A stretch of DNA of 64,000 nt, taken from assembly GCA_022539475.1 (NCBI GenBank), contig VCMS01000025.1, forward strand, positions 542,111 to 606,110. The letters are read 5' to 3'. Source of the DNA: Gracilaria domingensis. Its lineage: Eukaryota > Rhodophyta > Florideophyceae > Gracilariales > Gracilariaceae. Made by a program: the position numbers and the translations under genes. Position 1 is the first letter of the stretch. The number at the start of each line of letters is the position of its first letter. The notes under the pieces are model-generated. The model was given only the letters and a program-made list of their open reading frames with translations. It was not told where the DNA came from and made no database searches. This document shows positions 22,572 through 32,018 of this stretch, one piece after another.

Positions 22572-24131
22572 ATGGGAATCGGCAAGAAGGTGGTGGCGCC
22601 ACGCGCGCGCTGCGTCGCCGCGCACACGCCGGCCGCCGACACCGTCGTCACCGCGTGCGACAGCGCCGACGCGCTGCCCTCGCCGATGCAGCTCGATATG
22701 CCGGACGCCTCCCCGCCGCCAGACGCCTCGCCCATGCCCGACGCGTCGCCGCCGCCAGAGGGCTCTCCGCTGCCGGACGCGTCGTCGGGCGTCGAGGGCT
22801 CCCCCATGATGGAGAGCTCCCCGGCGCCGGCGCCGCTCACGTCGCAGACCGTTTTGCTCAAGCAGCCCCTGGAGATTGGCACCAAGGCGCCCTGTATGTG
22901 GCGGAATAGCGAGTATCACGAGTGCGAGATTGTCAATCGGCGCCAGAAGCCGGGCACTGATGTGTATGAGTACTATGTGCATTACTCGTCGTTCAATAGG
23001 CGCCTGGATGAGTGGGTGACCTTTGATCGCTTTGACAAGAGTGCCCTCATCAAGTCGGAGGCGAAGATGCGCGCGAGAAAGGCCGCCAGTGAGCGTGCCA
23101 ACTACGCCAGTCGTGCGAAGAGCGAGCGCAAACGCAAAGACGGCAAGAAGAGAAAGTCTAATACAAAGGTGGAAGCCACAAAGGCTACGAATAACGCCGC
23201 GGAGCGCACGCAGCAAGAAGAGAAGAAAGACGAGCATACCAAGATCAAGAACATTCAGACCATTGTTCTGGGTCCCTGGGCTATCGATACCTGGTATTAC
23301 TCCCCGTTTCCCCCCGAGTACACATCGTATTCTACTCTCTACTTCTGTGAGTTTTGCCTCAAGTTCGTGCGAAGTAGTGATGCGTTGCAGCGTCATTGCA
23401 ACCGGTGTACATTTCGTCATCCACCTGGATTGGAAATTTACCGCAAGGGCAAGATATCCATGTTTGAAGTTGATGGCGCCACCAACCGCATCTACTGTCA
23501 GAACCTGTGCTACATTGCAAAGCTCTTTCTCGACCACAAGACACTCTTCTTTGATGTTGACCCATTTTGGTTTTATATCATGTGCGAGGTTGATGAGCGC
23601 GGAGCGCATATCGTCGGATACTTTTCTAAGGAAAAGTATAGCGAAGAAGATTTTAACGTCGCGTGTATTCTCACCCTGCCCCCATATCAGAGGAAAGGCT
23701 ACGGAAAGTTTCTCATCTCATTCTCGTACGAGCTCAGTAAGCTGGAGAATTTGGTCGGCTCCCCGGAGAAGCCGCTCAGTGATCTTGGTTTGCTAGGATA
23801 TAGAAGTTATTGGTCGCAAGTTCTAGTCGATCTTCTGCGTAACGAAAAGAACAGTGCCATAACCATCTACGAGATTTCTGAAAAGACAATGATGAACACC
23901 GATGACATTGTCGGAACACTGCAAGCGCTTAACTTGATACAGTATTACGAGGGCCAGCATATCATTGATATGAGGCGCATCAATAATATGAAGATGGGAA
24001 ACAGAGGCTTACCGTGCGACCCTTCTTGTATTCGGTGGACACCGCATACAATGGGACCCGGTGTTCAGATTCCGTCCAACGGAGCGAATGGCCCGACCAC
24101 CACGCGCTTGGGCACGGGTCGTCGTCGGTGA
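22572..24131 (+). CDS. MYST-family histone acetyltransferase (Esa1/TIP60/HAM1 type)
   Basis: This is the catalytic subunit of NuA4-type complexes, which acetylates histone H4/H2A and DNA-repair factors. Length is 519 aa from the ATG at 22572; earlier in-frame ATGs precede the GAGC repeat and were rejected. A Pro-rich N-terminus (PDASPPPDASPMPDASPPPE) leads to a chromo-barrel/tudor-knot (~98-155, EYYVHYSSFNRRLDEWVTFDRFD) and a basic linker. The MYST domain (~235-500) follows, with the C2HC finger CEFCLKFVRSSDALQRHCNRC, the active-site Cys in NVACILTLPPYQ, the acetyl-CoA loop QRKGYGKFLI and the catalytic Glu in GSPEKPLSDLGLLGY. All key residues are present. There is no intron. Confidence 0.95.
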   Translation: MGIGKKVVAPRARCVAAHTPAADTVVTACDSADALPSPMQLDMPDASPPPDASPMPDASPPPEGSPLPDASSGVEGSPMMESSPAPAPLTSQTVLLKQPLEIGTKAPCMWRNSEYHECEIVNRRQKPGTDVYEYYVHYSSFNRRLDEWVTFDRFDKSALIKSEAKMRARKAASERANYASRAKSERKRKDGKKRKSNTKVEATKATNNAAERTQQEEKKDEHTKIKNIQTIVLGPWAIDTWYYSPFPPEYTSYSTLYFCEFCLKFVRSSDALQRHCNRCTFRHPPGLEIYRKGKISMFEVDGATNRIYCQNLCYIAKLFLDHKTLFFDVDPFWFYIMCEVDERGAHIVGYFSKEKYSEEDFNVACILTLPPYQRKGYGKFLISFSYELSKLENLVGSPEKPLSDLGLLGYRSYWSQVLVDLLRNEKNSAITIYEISEKTMMNTDDIVGTLQALNLIQYYEGQHIIDMRRINNMKMGNRGLPCDPSCIRWTPHTMGPGVQIPSNGANGPTTTRLGTGRRR

Positions 24132-25403
24132 AGACCGCGTGATCTAACCTCATCGTGCGATTTGCCCGGATGACGTGAGGCGGCTAAAGCTCAAACTAAC
24201 TTTCATACTTGAAATCCCCAATTGTACAGCTTGTATATCTTCGAGCGTGAGATCGTCGTGCGATCACCTCTGTAACTAAAGATCGAAGTCACAGTCTGCG
24301 CTCATTGTAAATCGATCATTGTCAAGAAAAGAAGGCCGCCGAGAGAAATTGTCTCACGTTCTGTGGTCCGGCTTGGCAGAAATGTTGAGTTCTAGAACTC
24401 TCTCAGTAAACTTAAAACTCCTTGTTTACACGTAAGTCTTTCTTCTTCTTTATTGTGCACAGGAGTTTCTTATTCCTGAACTGCAGTAGAGCCTCAGAGG
24501 ATGTTCTCTCTTTGGAAAGGCCAAGAAATTCTGTGAAGTATGTCTTATCGGGTGCTGGAATGATGATTTCGCTTCATGTGGCTGTCCAGCGAAGAGGAAT
24601 CGTCGAGACATGTTCAAAAGCGGACATCGTAGGACGACATGGTCGCAGTATTTCTGAACGTCTGTACCACAATTGTACCGCAAAGTTTTAAGGTTCAAAA
24701 AAGAAGCAACAGGATGGAGCGATGGCAGATGTCCTGCAAAGAATTGCGCCATGGTCACTTCAACCCTACCTACAGTTGTAGATTTATAATATCTGTGTAT
24801 CCCTATGAAAAACGGGTGTTGTACTTATCGGTGACCAGACATACGCACTGCCTTCTTTGACTGACAGGGCCTCGACGTGCTATCCAGTTGCAACCAATAT
24901 AGCCACAGCTTTTTCGACAGAGCAAACAACAAGTGCAAAACCCAAGCAGCATCAAAATATTGGATTCTCCGTTGGGTTCGCCAGAGTCTGGAGTCCACGC
25001 ATGACAAAAATATTTCAGCAGTTACCGCACTGTGGCCGACCTTTCCATAAACCACAAACGTCATATTTCTTTGCTAAACATTCTTGAGCCGCAGAACTGT
25101 TGGGTCTTTTTCGAGAAAGAAGGACACAGGGATACTAAACGAAGAAGTCAAGCGAGTGAAAGAAGAAGAGATAATTAGTTGCAGATAGAACGAACCCTCA
25201 TAAGAGAGAAAGCACGCGCGCAATGAATACGAACAACCCGATATCCCCAGGATCTCGGCATCTAAACTGACTCATTTATGATATTTTGAATTTGTCTTGA
25301 AGCTGTCTTTTTTCCTTGGTCCTGTGATTCAATCGAAAGATAAAGAAAGAAAAGACAGGAGATAAACACTCTGGAAAAAATAGAAAGGACCGTTGACAAA
25401 AAC
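24132..25403. other. Spacer with LINE relic, left flank of LINE insertion
   Basis: Downstream of the MYST gene no host gene is supported. A minus-strand LINE 3' relic occupies 24437-24758 and possibly decayed RNase H sequence to ~25050. The remaining ~350 bp is AT-rich with GAA-rich stretches (25135-25175). Confidence 0.55.
24437..24758 (-). mobile_element. 5'-truncated LINE 3'-end relic (minus strand)
   Basis: Minus-strand translation (FFAGHLPSLHPVASFLNLKT then a C-x-CGTDVQKYCDHVVLRCPLLNMSRR stretch) matches the C-terminal knuckle of the full LINE at 25416-29536. The 3' tail reads GTGCACAATAAAGAAGAAGAAAG, like the LINE tail. A weak WTPDSGEPNGES match near 25000 to the LINE WTPSHCGIPQND block suggests decayed RNase H upstream, but that part is uncertain. 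Confidence 0.8.
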
Positions 25404-28400
25404 AAGTGCTATGATGGGCACATGCTACTCGCCTCCACGCGGTGTGCCTGGGTCTGACCCGCATTCGTGCGATCAGAGCGAAACGAGTTGGCAGATGGAT
25501 CTCCGACGGAGGCCAAGAACTGATGAGATGTTGTCAAAATCAAAAAAAGCGAAGAAGATCCGCATTATACAGCTAAACTGCCGTGGTCTTCATGGCCTCG
25601 CAAAGCGCTCCGAGCTATCCAAACTAGCTAATGACCGCCAAATCGACATTCTTTGCTTGCAAGAGACTTTTCTGCTTGAGCAAGATCGTACCCCAAAGAT
25701 CGAGGGATATGAAGCAATTGGACGATGTGATCGGCAACCTGAATTCACGGCGGCTGGTGGACGGGGCGGGGGCGTTGCGATCTACGTACAGAAGGGTTTT
25801 CAAGCCGACCTTGTAAACGAAGAAAGCACCACACCAGGAATAGAATCAGTAACTGTATCAGTCCGAACCACAAAGGGCCCCCTCAAACTCACAAATGTGT
25901 ATATCCCACCGACATTACGCCACTCCACATGGTATCACCTGTTCTCCGAACACCATGTCATACTTGCAGACTGCAACATATGTGGGTCTTGGTTCCCACA
26001 ACGAGCGGAACCAGCAGGGATGGATCTAGAAGAATACTTCGAGAGCACAAACCGCATTTTGATGAACACAGATGGAGTCCCTACGCGCACAGACCCATCA
26101 AGTGGCACTACCAGCGCCATCGATATCACCCTGATCCCCACAATGTGGCTTCCATATGCAACATGGGAGGCAGCAGAACTCCCGTTTTCCGATCATCATC
26201 CTTGCACACTGACCATTGACATACCGCCTATTGACCAGCGAAAGCAGCTCAGGTGGAGCATGAAACAAGCTAACTGGAAGGAATTTGTCAAGAATGTTGA
26301 GAAAGAACTCCGTGCCAACCCATATCAACCAGATTGGACCGTTGATCACGAAAGCAAAGCGTTTGTTACTGCAATAAAAGTCGCTGCGGGGAAGGCAGTG
26401 CCAAGAGGGCGACGCAGGCGCAGGTCACCGTGGTGGTGCGAGGAGGCATCAGTTGCGATTCAAAACCGCGTCAATGCTTTCAAAGCGTGGCAAGAAAACC
26501 CCTGCGAGGACACACAGAATACACTGCAGGAAAGAAGGCAAGAGGCAAAAAGAACGATAGAAAACTTGAAGAGATGGTCATGGAGAGAGCTAGTAACCGG
26601 ATTAAAGCCGCAGACGGACGATTGGAAACTTTGGAAAATCTTACGTGCGATGGACGATGGCCGACGAACGGCACCCTCGATGTGCCCACCTGAGGGAGAG
26701 CATTGGTCAGATCTGAAAAGAGCCAAATGGTTCATAAAGACGGAACTGAAAAATGCACGCCCAGAACAAAGAGTTAAGCAAAGAAGATCAGAATACGTAC
26801 ATCACTTAAAGCGATACCAACAGAAAATCAGGACCACGCAGTTGGTACAGTTCGACGAGAGACACCTTTTAACGGCAATCTCAGACATGGACGAAAACCG
26901 AGCTGCGGGCCCAGATGAAATTGAAATCGCCTTCATGAAGAATCTTCCCGAACTAGGTGTTCAACGGCTTCTGCATCTCATAAACAGAACCTTCACCGAA
27001 GGTGTCACCCCAGCGAAATGGAGACTCTCGACCCTTGTACCGATACCCAAACCTGGCGCTGCAGGCAGATTCAGACCAATCTCACTAACACCCGTTATAG
27101 CGCGTATAGCGGAAAGAATGGTGAACAAATTGTTCATGCAATGGCTGGAAGCAAAGCTGCCTCCGCAACAGGCTGGATTTCGAATGGGGCGCAGCACCGA
27201 AGAACACATCGGAGCTGTAACGGAAAGCATCCGAAACGCCTGGGACCAAATGGAGAAGGTTTTGGCTGTCTTTTGTGACTTTTCTAAAGCGTATGACTGC
27301 GTCCCGCACCCGCGTCTCTTCGTTAAGCTCGCAAAAATGGGGTGTCCTCCCCAGCTCTGGAGGTGGCTCCAGAGCTTCGTCATGGACCGCCACTGGAAAT
27401 GTCGCTGGAACACAAACACAACCAACGACAGGAGAGTACCGCGAGGACTGCCGCAGGGAGGAACGCTTTCCCCTGCATTATGGATTGCCTACGTCTCCGA
27501 TCTTCCCGAACACGTCATAGAAACCGAAGGTAACGCTGAGGTCAATCTGTTCGCAGACGATACTCTATTGTGGGTATCGGCAAAAAGTCCGGATGAGTGT
27601 CAAGAGTTACTCCAACGAGCATTCAACGGCCTAGCACAGTACTGCAAACAGAATGACATCAGAATGAACCCCTCCAAGACTGTCGTTGTTCCATTCACAC
27701 TCTCAAACTGGAGACAGAACGAGGACAACTATACGCTCAACATCAACGGCGTTGTAGTGAGACCCAGTGACTGCGCCAAATTCCTCGGTGCCCTACTTGA
27801 CTCCAAACTGAGCTTTTCGCAACATCTCAAACAAGTCGTTTTGAAATACAAACGACGGAGCAGAGTAATGCGTGCTCTGACAGGCAAATCGTGGGGCGCA
27901 GACTGGCGCACGATTGAGATAGTCCGGAAAGGATTCGCAGAACCAATTGCAGCGTACGCGGCAGGAACCATCATATCGAATTCCGTCAAGGCGGGAGTTG
28001 ATGCACTGGAGAGAGCCCGAAACGACGCATTGAGAATCCAAACCGGGTGTGTCTCATCAACGCCAATCGACGCCCTGAGGGAGCTCACCGCTCTACCATC
28101 ATTACAAGAAATAGCGCGGTGTAAGGCGTCTGTTCTATACGAGAAAACGATGCGAATGCGAAACAATACACCACTGAAAACGTTTCTTACTGCTGAAGTG
28201 ACACCACGAATACGATCACGACGTCCAACACTTAAACAACTCGCCGAAGAACACCTATCTCAGCAAGGACTGTTGCAGCTCCCACGCGCGCCATTACCCA
28301 ACGAAACAGGGTTATTGCAACTCACCAGAATCCATTTTCTGACAGCGTCGTGCAGCAAGGATGATCCGGAGGACATCCAACGCGAAGCGACAAAACGTCT

Positions 28401-29548
28401 GATTAACCAGTTGCCCCGTGGTGACTGCGATATCTGGTGTGATGGCTCAGTTGGGAAACCTCCCCCACAGAACACGGTCACCAACCGAGTTGCAGTAAGA
28501 TGGAAAGAGGGATGGTACTGTGGAAAAGCCAATACAATCAAATGTGAGGATTCGAACGATGCAATCTCCAGGTTTGTCGCCAAACGTCAGACCCGCCCAA
28601 CGATTTGGGTTGACTACGACGACACCTTTCAGATGGCATACATATTGGACAACAGCGGAACTTCTGGCATCGATGCCGATGGGGATACACTAAAAATGGC
28701 CTTTCTGAGACCGGAAACTGTCGCCGCTGGAGCCTTTGTCATATACCGACCAGGCGAGGACGACCTCACAAAGGTTGTCCCTGCCGGTATTGATGTATGC
28801 TCGTACACAGCAGAAATTGCTAGCATGACAGCCGCACTATTTCACATTCCAGAAGGCTTCTGCGGAATTATTCGAATATTCACAGACTCCCTCTCAATTG
28901 TGCTAGCGTTACAAGGCAACATACGAAAGCAACCGCACCACCTTCAAAAACTCGCCACACTTTTACATACTCTCAGTCAATGCTGCACAGTATACTTGTG
29001 TTGGACCCCGAGTCACTGCGGTATTCCACAGAATGATCGTGTTGACTCATTGGCTAAAAGTGGGCTTAATCTCCCTCTCCACGAGCAAGTGAAAGTGGAA
29101 AAAGATATGCTGGATGTGAAAGCAAAATTGAAGGTCTCATCGAAAGCTAAGTGTATCCTTTCATCGGTACCAGAATTCATTAGAAGCTCCGCTAGAGCTC
29201 GCAAGGCAGAAGTCTTACTAGCTCAGTTTTACACCGGCCATGTTTCTTTCCTCCATCCTGTTGTTTCATATATGCAAAAGAAGACAATGAGATGCGAATG
29301 TGGCTTGAATGTGAAGAAAAGCGCGGAACACTTTGTTCTACGGTGCCCTTTGACGAACGCATCCCGGAGACACACGATCCCTGTTTTAGCTAAACAACGC
29401 GATTTAGATTTGCAAACTTTGATCAGAGAACACCCTCATCAGCTCTTAGCCTTTTTAGCGAGAGAAAACTATCTGTAGATAGTTTTACTTTGGTCCTGTA
29501 ATTGAGGACCATTGTCCGCATTAAAGAAGAAAGAAGAAGTGCTATGAT
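25404..29548 (+). mobile_element. Near-intact LINE (APE-RT-RNase H) with 12-bp target-site duplication
   Basis: The direct repeat AAGTGCTATGAT at 25404-25415 and 29537-29548 brackets the element body 25416-29536. The single long ORF carries endonuclease, reverse transcriptase, RNase H and a C-terminal Cys/His knuckle, resembling the L1Tc/ingi/I-like assemblage. The 3' UTR is only ~60 bp: a hairpin (GGTCCT...AGGACC, 29493-29511), then TTGTCCGCATTAAAGAAGAAAGAAG. There is no poly(A); the tail is a GAA-type repeat. No ORF1 is present. Either the copy is slightly 5'-truncated or the family lacks ORF1. The perfect duplication and open ORF argue for a recent insertion. Confidence 0.93.
25495..29478 (+). 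CDS. LINE polyprotein: endonuclease, reverse transcriptase, RNase H
   Basis: ATG at 25495 (MDLRRRPRTDEM) is the first Met inside the element; the frame extends upstream only through target DNA, and 1327 aa result. Numbering below counts from the 25393 open frame. APE-type endonuclease (~55-285) has RIIQLNCRG, CLQETFL, HVILADCNICG (where DFN is usual) and SDHHPC. Reverse transcriptase (~510-790) has DFSKAYDCV (~630), RGLPQGGTLSPALW (~684) and LFADDTLLW (~719). RNase H (~1010-1230) has WCDGSVGK (~1015), YTAEIASM (~1138), IFTDSLSI (~1162) and WTPSHCGIPQND (~1203). About 95 residues separate the first Asp from the GAFVIY strand, longer than usual. A CECG...H...C knuckle (~1300-1317) precedes the C-terminus. 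No internal stop or frameshift is seen. Confidence 0.93.
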   Translation: MDLRRRPRTDEMLSKSKKAKKIRIIQLNCRGLHGLAKRSELSKLANDRQIDILCLQETFLLEQDRTPKIEGYEAIGRCDRQPEFTAAGGRGGGVAIYVQKGFQADLVNEESTTPGIESVTVSVRTTKGPLKLTNVYIPPTLRHSTWYHLFSEHHVILADCNICGSWFPQRAEPAGMDLEEYFESTNRILMNTDGVPTRTDPSSGTTSAIDITLIPTMWLPYATWEAAELPFSDHHPCTLTIDIPPIDQRKQLRWSMKQANWKEFVKNVEKELRANPYQPDWTVDHESKAFVTAIKVAAGKAVPRGRRRRRSPWWCEEASVAIQNRVNAFKAWQENPCEDTQNTLQERRQEAKRTIENLKRWSWRELVTGLKPQTDDWKLWKILRAMDDGRRTAPSMCPPEGEHWSDLKRAKWFIKTELKNARPEQRVKQRRSEYVHHLKRYQQKIRTTQLVQFDERHLLTAISDMDENRAAGPDEIEIAFMKNLPELGVQRLLHLINRTFTEGVTPAKWRLSTLVPIPKPGAAGRFRPISLTPVIARIAERMVNKLFMQWLEAKLPPQQAGFRMGRSTEEHIGAVTESIRNAWDQMEKVLAVFCDFSKAYDCVPHPRLFVKLAKMGCPPQLWRWLQSFVMDRHWKCRWNTNTTNDRRVPRGLPQGGTLSPALWIAYVSDLPEHVIETEGNAEVNLFADDTLLWVSAKSPDECQELLQRAFNGLAQYCKQNDIRMNPSKTVVVPFTLSNWRQNEDNYTLNINGVVVRPSDCAKFLGALLDSKLSFSQHLKQVVLKYKRRSRVMRALTGKSWGADWRTIEIVRKGFAEPIAAYAAGTIISNSVKAGVDALERARNDALRIQTGCVSSTPIDALRELTALPSLQEIARCKASVLYEKTMRMRNNTPLKTFLTAEVTPRIRSRRPTLKQLAEEHLSQQGLLQLPRAPLPNETGLLQLTRIHFLTASCSKDDPEDIQREATKRLINQLPRGDCDIWCDGSVGKPPPQNTVTNRVAVRWKEGWYCGKANTIKCEDSNDAISRFVAKRQTRPTIWVDYDDTFQMAYILDNSGTSGIDADGDTLKMAFLRPETVAAGAFVIYRPGEDDLTKVVPAGIDVCSYTAEIASMTAALFHIPEGFCGIIRIFTDSLSIVLALQGNIRKQPHHLQKLATLLHTLSQCCTVYLCWTPSHCGIPQNDRVDSLAKSGLNLPLHEQVKVEKDMLDVKAKLKVSSKAKCILSSVPEFIRSSARARKAEVLLAQFYTGHVSFLHPVVSYMQKKTMRCECGLNVKKSAEHFVLRCPLTNASRRHTIPVLAKQRDLDLQTLIREHPHQLLAFLARENYL

Positions 29549-29689
29549 AGCAAGTGAATTGTGTGCGGTCATCGGACAAGGGGCTCTCTATGACGACAGA
29601 TCTCTTGAGATCTCGTGAGTGAGGTCCGTTAGACTCTGGCCGTGTCAGAGGAGAACACGAGCAAATATGCACTTACGGTTGTGCTGTTT

Positions 29690-29793
29690 TCCTTGGCCTC
29701 TTGGTCTACATGATGAAAGAGAGCTTTTCAAAGCGAAGGTTCTACTTCAGCCGAAGCAACGAATTCTTGTTGTCCGAATTAAAGAAGAGGAAG
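29690..29793 (+). mobile_element. LINE 3'-tail relic
   Basis: GAGAGCTTTTCAAAG and GTTCTACTTC are followed by TTGTTGTCCGAATTAAAGAAG, which matches the LINE 3' UTR tail. It resembles the minus-strand copy at 50350-50570 more than the full element, so it may be a second subfamily. The left boundary is approximate. Confidence 0.6.
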
Positions 29794-30089
29794 TTTGTTT
29801 TCCTTGCGGAGAACGATTTCTATATTAGCCAACGCTCTGTGCTGCGTGCTCTAGGGCGTAGCTTATCTTCTAAATGAGAGAGAGAAGGAGAGAGAATGGT
29901 TGGATCTCTTTGGGATTGCCATCTGTTTTGAATGATGAAAGGATGTATTACCCTCATCGGCAGATTTGTGCATTCCTAATGCTTCGTAGGGGGCGTATGC
30001 ATCGCGAGGAGTAAAATTAATAACTACACCTGTCTACTCTCGGAGAACGTGAAGTTTAAGCCCTAAATGATTCGGGGAGAGTGAATTCC

Positions 30090-30406
30090 ATTGCACGTAC
30101 CTGCACTCCACCCGGTGGCGTCTTATTTAGACCAACGCCTACTGAAGTGCGAGTGCGGTACAAACGTCAAAAAGAATGTCGAACACGTTCTTTTCCGATG
30201 CCTGCTTACAAGTGTTTCACGGCGAAACGAGCTCCCACCACCAAGAGAGCGAGAAGACAAATCTCTGTTAGAGTTGATTAAGCAAAACCCGTCGAAATTT
30301 TTGGCCTTCTTAAGGAGAGAGAATTACGTTCAGAATACTAAAGCGTACTTTTCTAGCTTCTTCGCAATAAGGAGTTGCAGACCATACTAAAGAAGAAGAA
30401 GAAGAA
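30090..30406 (+). mobile_element. 5'-truncated LINE 3'-end fragment
   Basis: Translation (VPALHPVASYLDQRLLKCEC, then GTNVKKNVEHVLFRC, then LLELIKQNPSKFLAFLRREN) matches the last ~90 residues of the full LINE. It ends in a GAA-repeat tail (ACTAAAGAAGAAGAAGAAGAA at 30385-30405). The divergence implies a different, older subfamily. Only 20 bp separate its tail from the promoter block of MIG-A. Confidence 0.85.
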
Positions 30407-30426
30407 TTCCATTGCACTGATCGGAA

Positions 30427-30497
30427 CTGACAGAGGTAGGATGGGTATAAAAGCGAGCATTGTCTCCCAATTGTTCCCCTTCCTTCCTCTGCCGCCC
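30427..30497 (+). promoter_or_regulatory. MIG-A core promoter (shared block)
   Basis: CTGACAGAGG at 30427-30436, then TATAAAAG at 30446-30453, then GCCGCCC at 30491-30497 (45 nt from TATA start). The same three elements, with the same 45-nt spacing, precede MIG-B. The MIG-A ATG lies 102 nt after the TATA start. Clear TATA boxes were not noticed upstream of the other genes in this window. Confidence 0.7.
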
Positions 30498-30547
30498 GCC
30501 ATCGGTCATTGCTCCATTCTTTAACGTTTCGACCAGCTCAAAGAAAC

Positions 30548-30973
30548 ATGATTGGGCTATTGATAAACCTTACTCTGCTTGTCGTAGCGGGCACGACATG
30601 CAGGAAAGCAGGGAAACAAGGAGTTCGAGTGAAAACTCTTCAAGAGGAGGTAGAGGAATTGGAGCAGGAGTTGCTCGCTCTGCAGCTTCAGTTTCGCGAC
30701 TTACGTCATGAAGCAGACAAGAAGCTTGAGGTCAGGGAACAGAAGTGGAGGGAAGGATTAAACGAGTTGCTGGAGAAAAGAGCAAGGATGGAGGAAGCCT
30801 TGAAACAAGAGTTGGAGGAGCTTCGAAAAGAGGTGGACTTGGCGAAACAACTCGACCCAAGCAATGTGCAAAAGAGGATCAAGGAGATCGAGGGTCAGAG
30901 AAAATCTCTTCGCAAAGAAATAGCTGAGCGAGAAGAGAAGATAGTAGAACTTCGAAAAAGTTTGAATAGATAA
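30548..30973 (+). CDS. MIG-A: membrane-anchored coiled-coil protein, novel family
   Basis: ATG at 30548 gives 141 aa; an upstream in-frame ATG at 30509 adds 13 residues but would place charged sequence before the hydrophobic segment. Residues 1-16 (MIGLLINLTLLVVAGT) form a short signal-anchor or signal peptide. The rest is an almost continuous charged coiled coil (heptads such as LQEEVEELEQELLALQLQF), ending ELRKSLNR. It aligns without gaps to MIG-B over residues 1-135, sharing MIG at 1-3, Trp67, RI at 110-111, EG at 115-116 and SLR at 120-122. I do not recognise a known family. An ORF1-like coiled-coil protein of a LINE is one alternative, but it has its own TATA promoter. Role unknown; membrane tethering is inferred only from structure. 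Confidence 0.75.
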   Translation: MIGLLINLTLLVVAGTTCRKAGKQGVRVKTLQEEVEELEQELLALQLQFRDLRHEADKKLEVREQKWREGLNELLEKRARMEEALKQELEELRKEVDLAKQLDPSNVQKRIKEIEGQRKSLRKEIAEREEKIVELRKSLNR

Positions 30974-32018
30974 GAAGTAAATAGAAGAATACTAAGTTTG
31001 AATGCTCCTTGTTCCGTCCTTAGCAAACCCACAGCGCGATGATATTAGCGAAGTTCTTCTTACGGAAAGAAAACTTGAATTAAAGCCTTACTTCAGTTTA
31101 GTAGTACAATTCTGATGTCGTAGACATGAAACTAGCGAGAGCGTTTCGGAGTAGAGAGAGTGTGTCTGTGAAAGGGGAAGGGAGACGATGATGGTGGTGA
31201 TGATCAGTATGACGTTGACATTATATAGAGGTCGACTAGGTACTCGCAGTAGAACGAGGATAGAAAGAGAGGGTAGCGTTAACCCAACGGTGGAACCGAT
31301 CGTCGCGATCCAGTGCTTTCTTTCCGTAACCCAGTGAGGATAGCACAGCTACTTAAAAGTAGTTAATAGCTGTGGTTTTAGTCGTCCTAAATGTTGGTTG
31401 GTCCTTTGCAAACCCGAGATGAATGTTCGACCCGGCTGCTGTACTCTTAAGCGCTTGATCACAATGGAACGTAGACGTGGTCGCAAAGCAAACCTTCAAT
31501 CTCTAGCAAGAGGCCAAGGCAGCTTTCTTTAATTCCCGCTCTCTCTTTCAACAAGTACACAAACATACCACACCAAGTCGTCGGAGGTCCTCCAAATGGA
31601 AGCATGCGAAGTAGATAGGGGTCTACTCAAGTAACTCTCCAGCAGAGTTATTCTGAACCATTTCTCCGCTCAGTAACACAATGATTTTGTGCGGGTGCTC
31701 CCATCTCTGCACGCTTTGATATCAGCACTCCCGAAGATATTGGAAAACTCCTCTGTCAATCACAAATGTTAAGGCTTCAAACAAAAATTCCCACTCTTTG
31801 TCCTGATCCACATTTGCGAGTCACGTGTTTCGTTCTTCAAGATCGTTCAACTCTGGAGAGTGCCATGCTGTCCTTTCCACTATCGCCATCCAATACACTA
31901 AGCAATCCCAAGAGGAATGCGGAAGAGGGGAAGGTTTCTTCGCCGCCACAAGTGGTCACATGTGCTACTCGGGACCAAAAACGCGGATATGTGGAAGTGT
32001 GGGCATCAGCTACCACCT
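30974..32018. other. Spacer, MIG-A 3' side to DCP2 3' side
   Basis: Convergent intergenic ~1.0 kb. Only short unconvincing frames are present. Purine-rich patches occur near 31135-31200. No repeat or RNA gene was recognised. Confidence 0.5.

Larger units (their letters stand above)
29549..30426. other. LINE-relic-rich spacer right of the LINE
   Basis: Contains a LINE tail relic (29768-29793) and a LINE 3' fragment (about 30090-30406). An inverted repeat AGATCTC-TT-GAGATCT occurs near 29598. No host gene is supported. Confidence 0.6.

Noticed and set aside
21921-23609. 562-codon minus-strand frame opposite the MYST gene
   Set aside because: It runs antisense to a firmly identified acetyltransferase; its Ala-Arg-Ser repeats are the reverse reading of the GAGC microsatellite.
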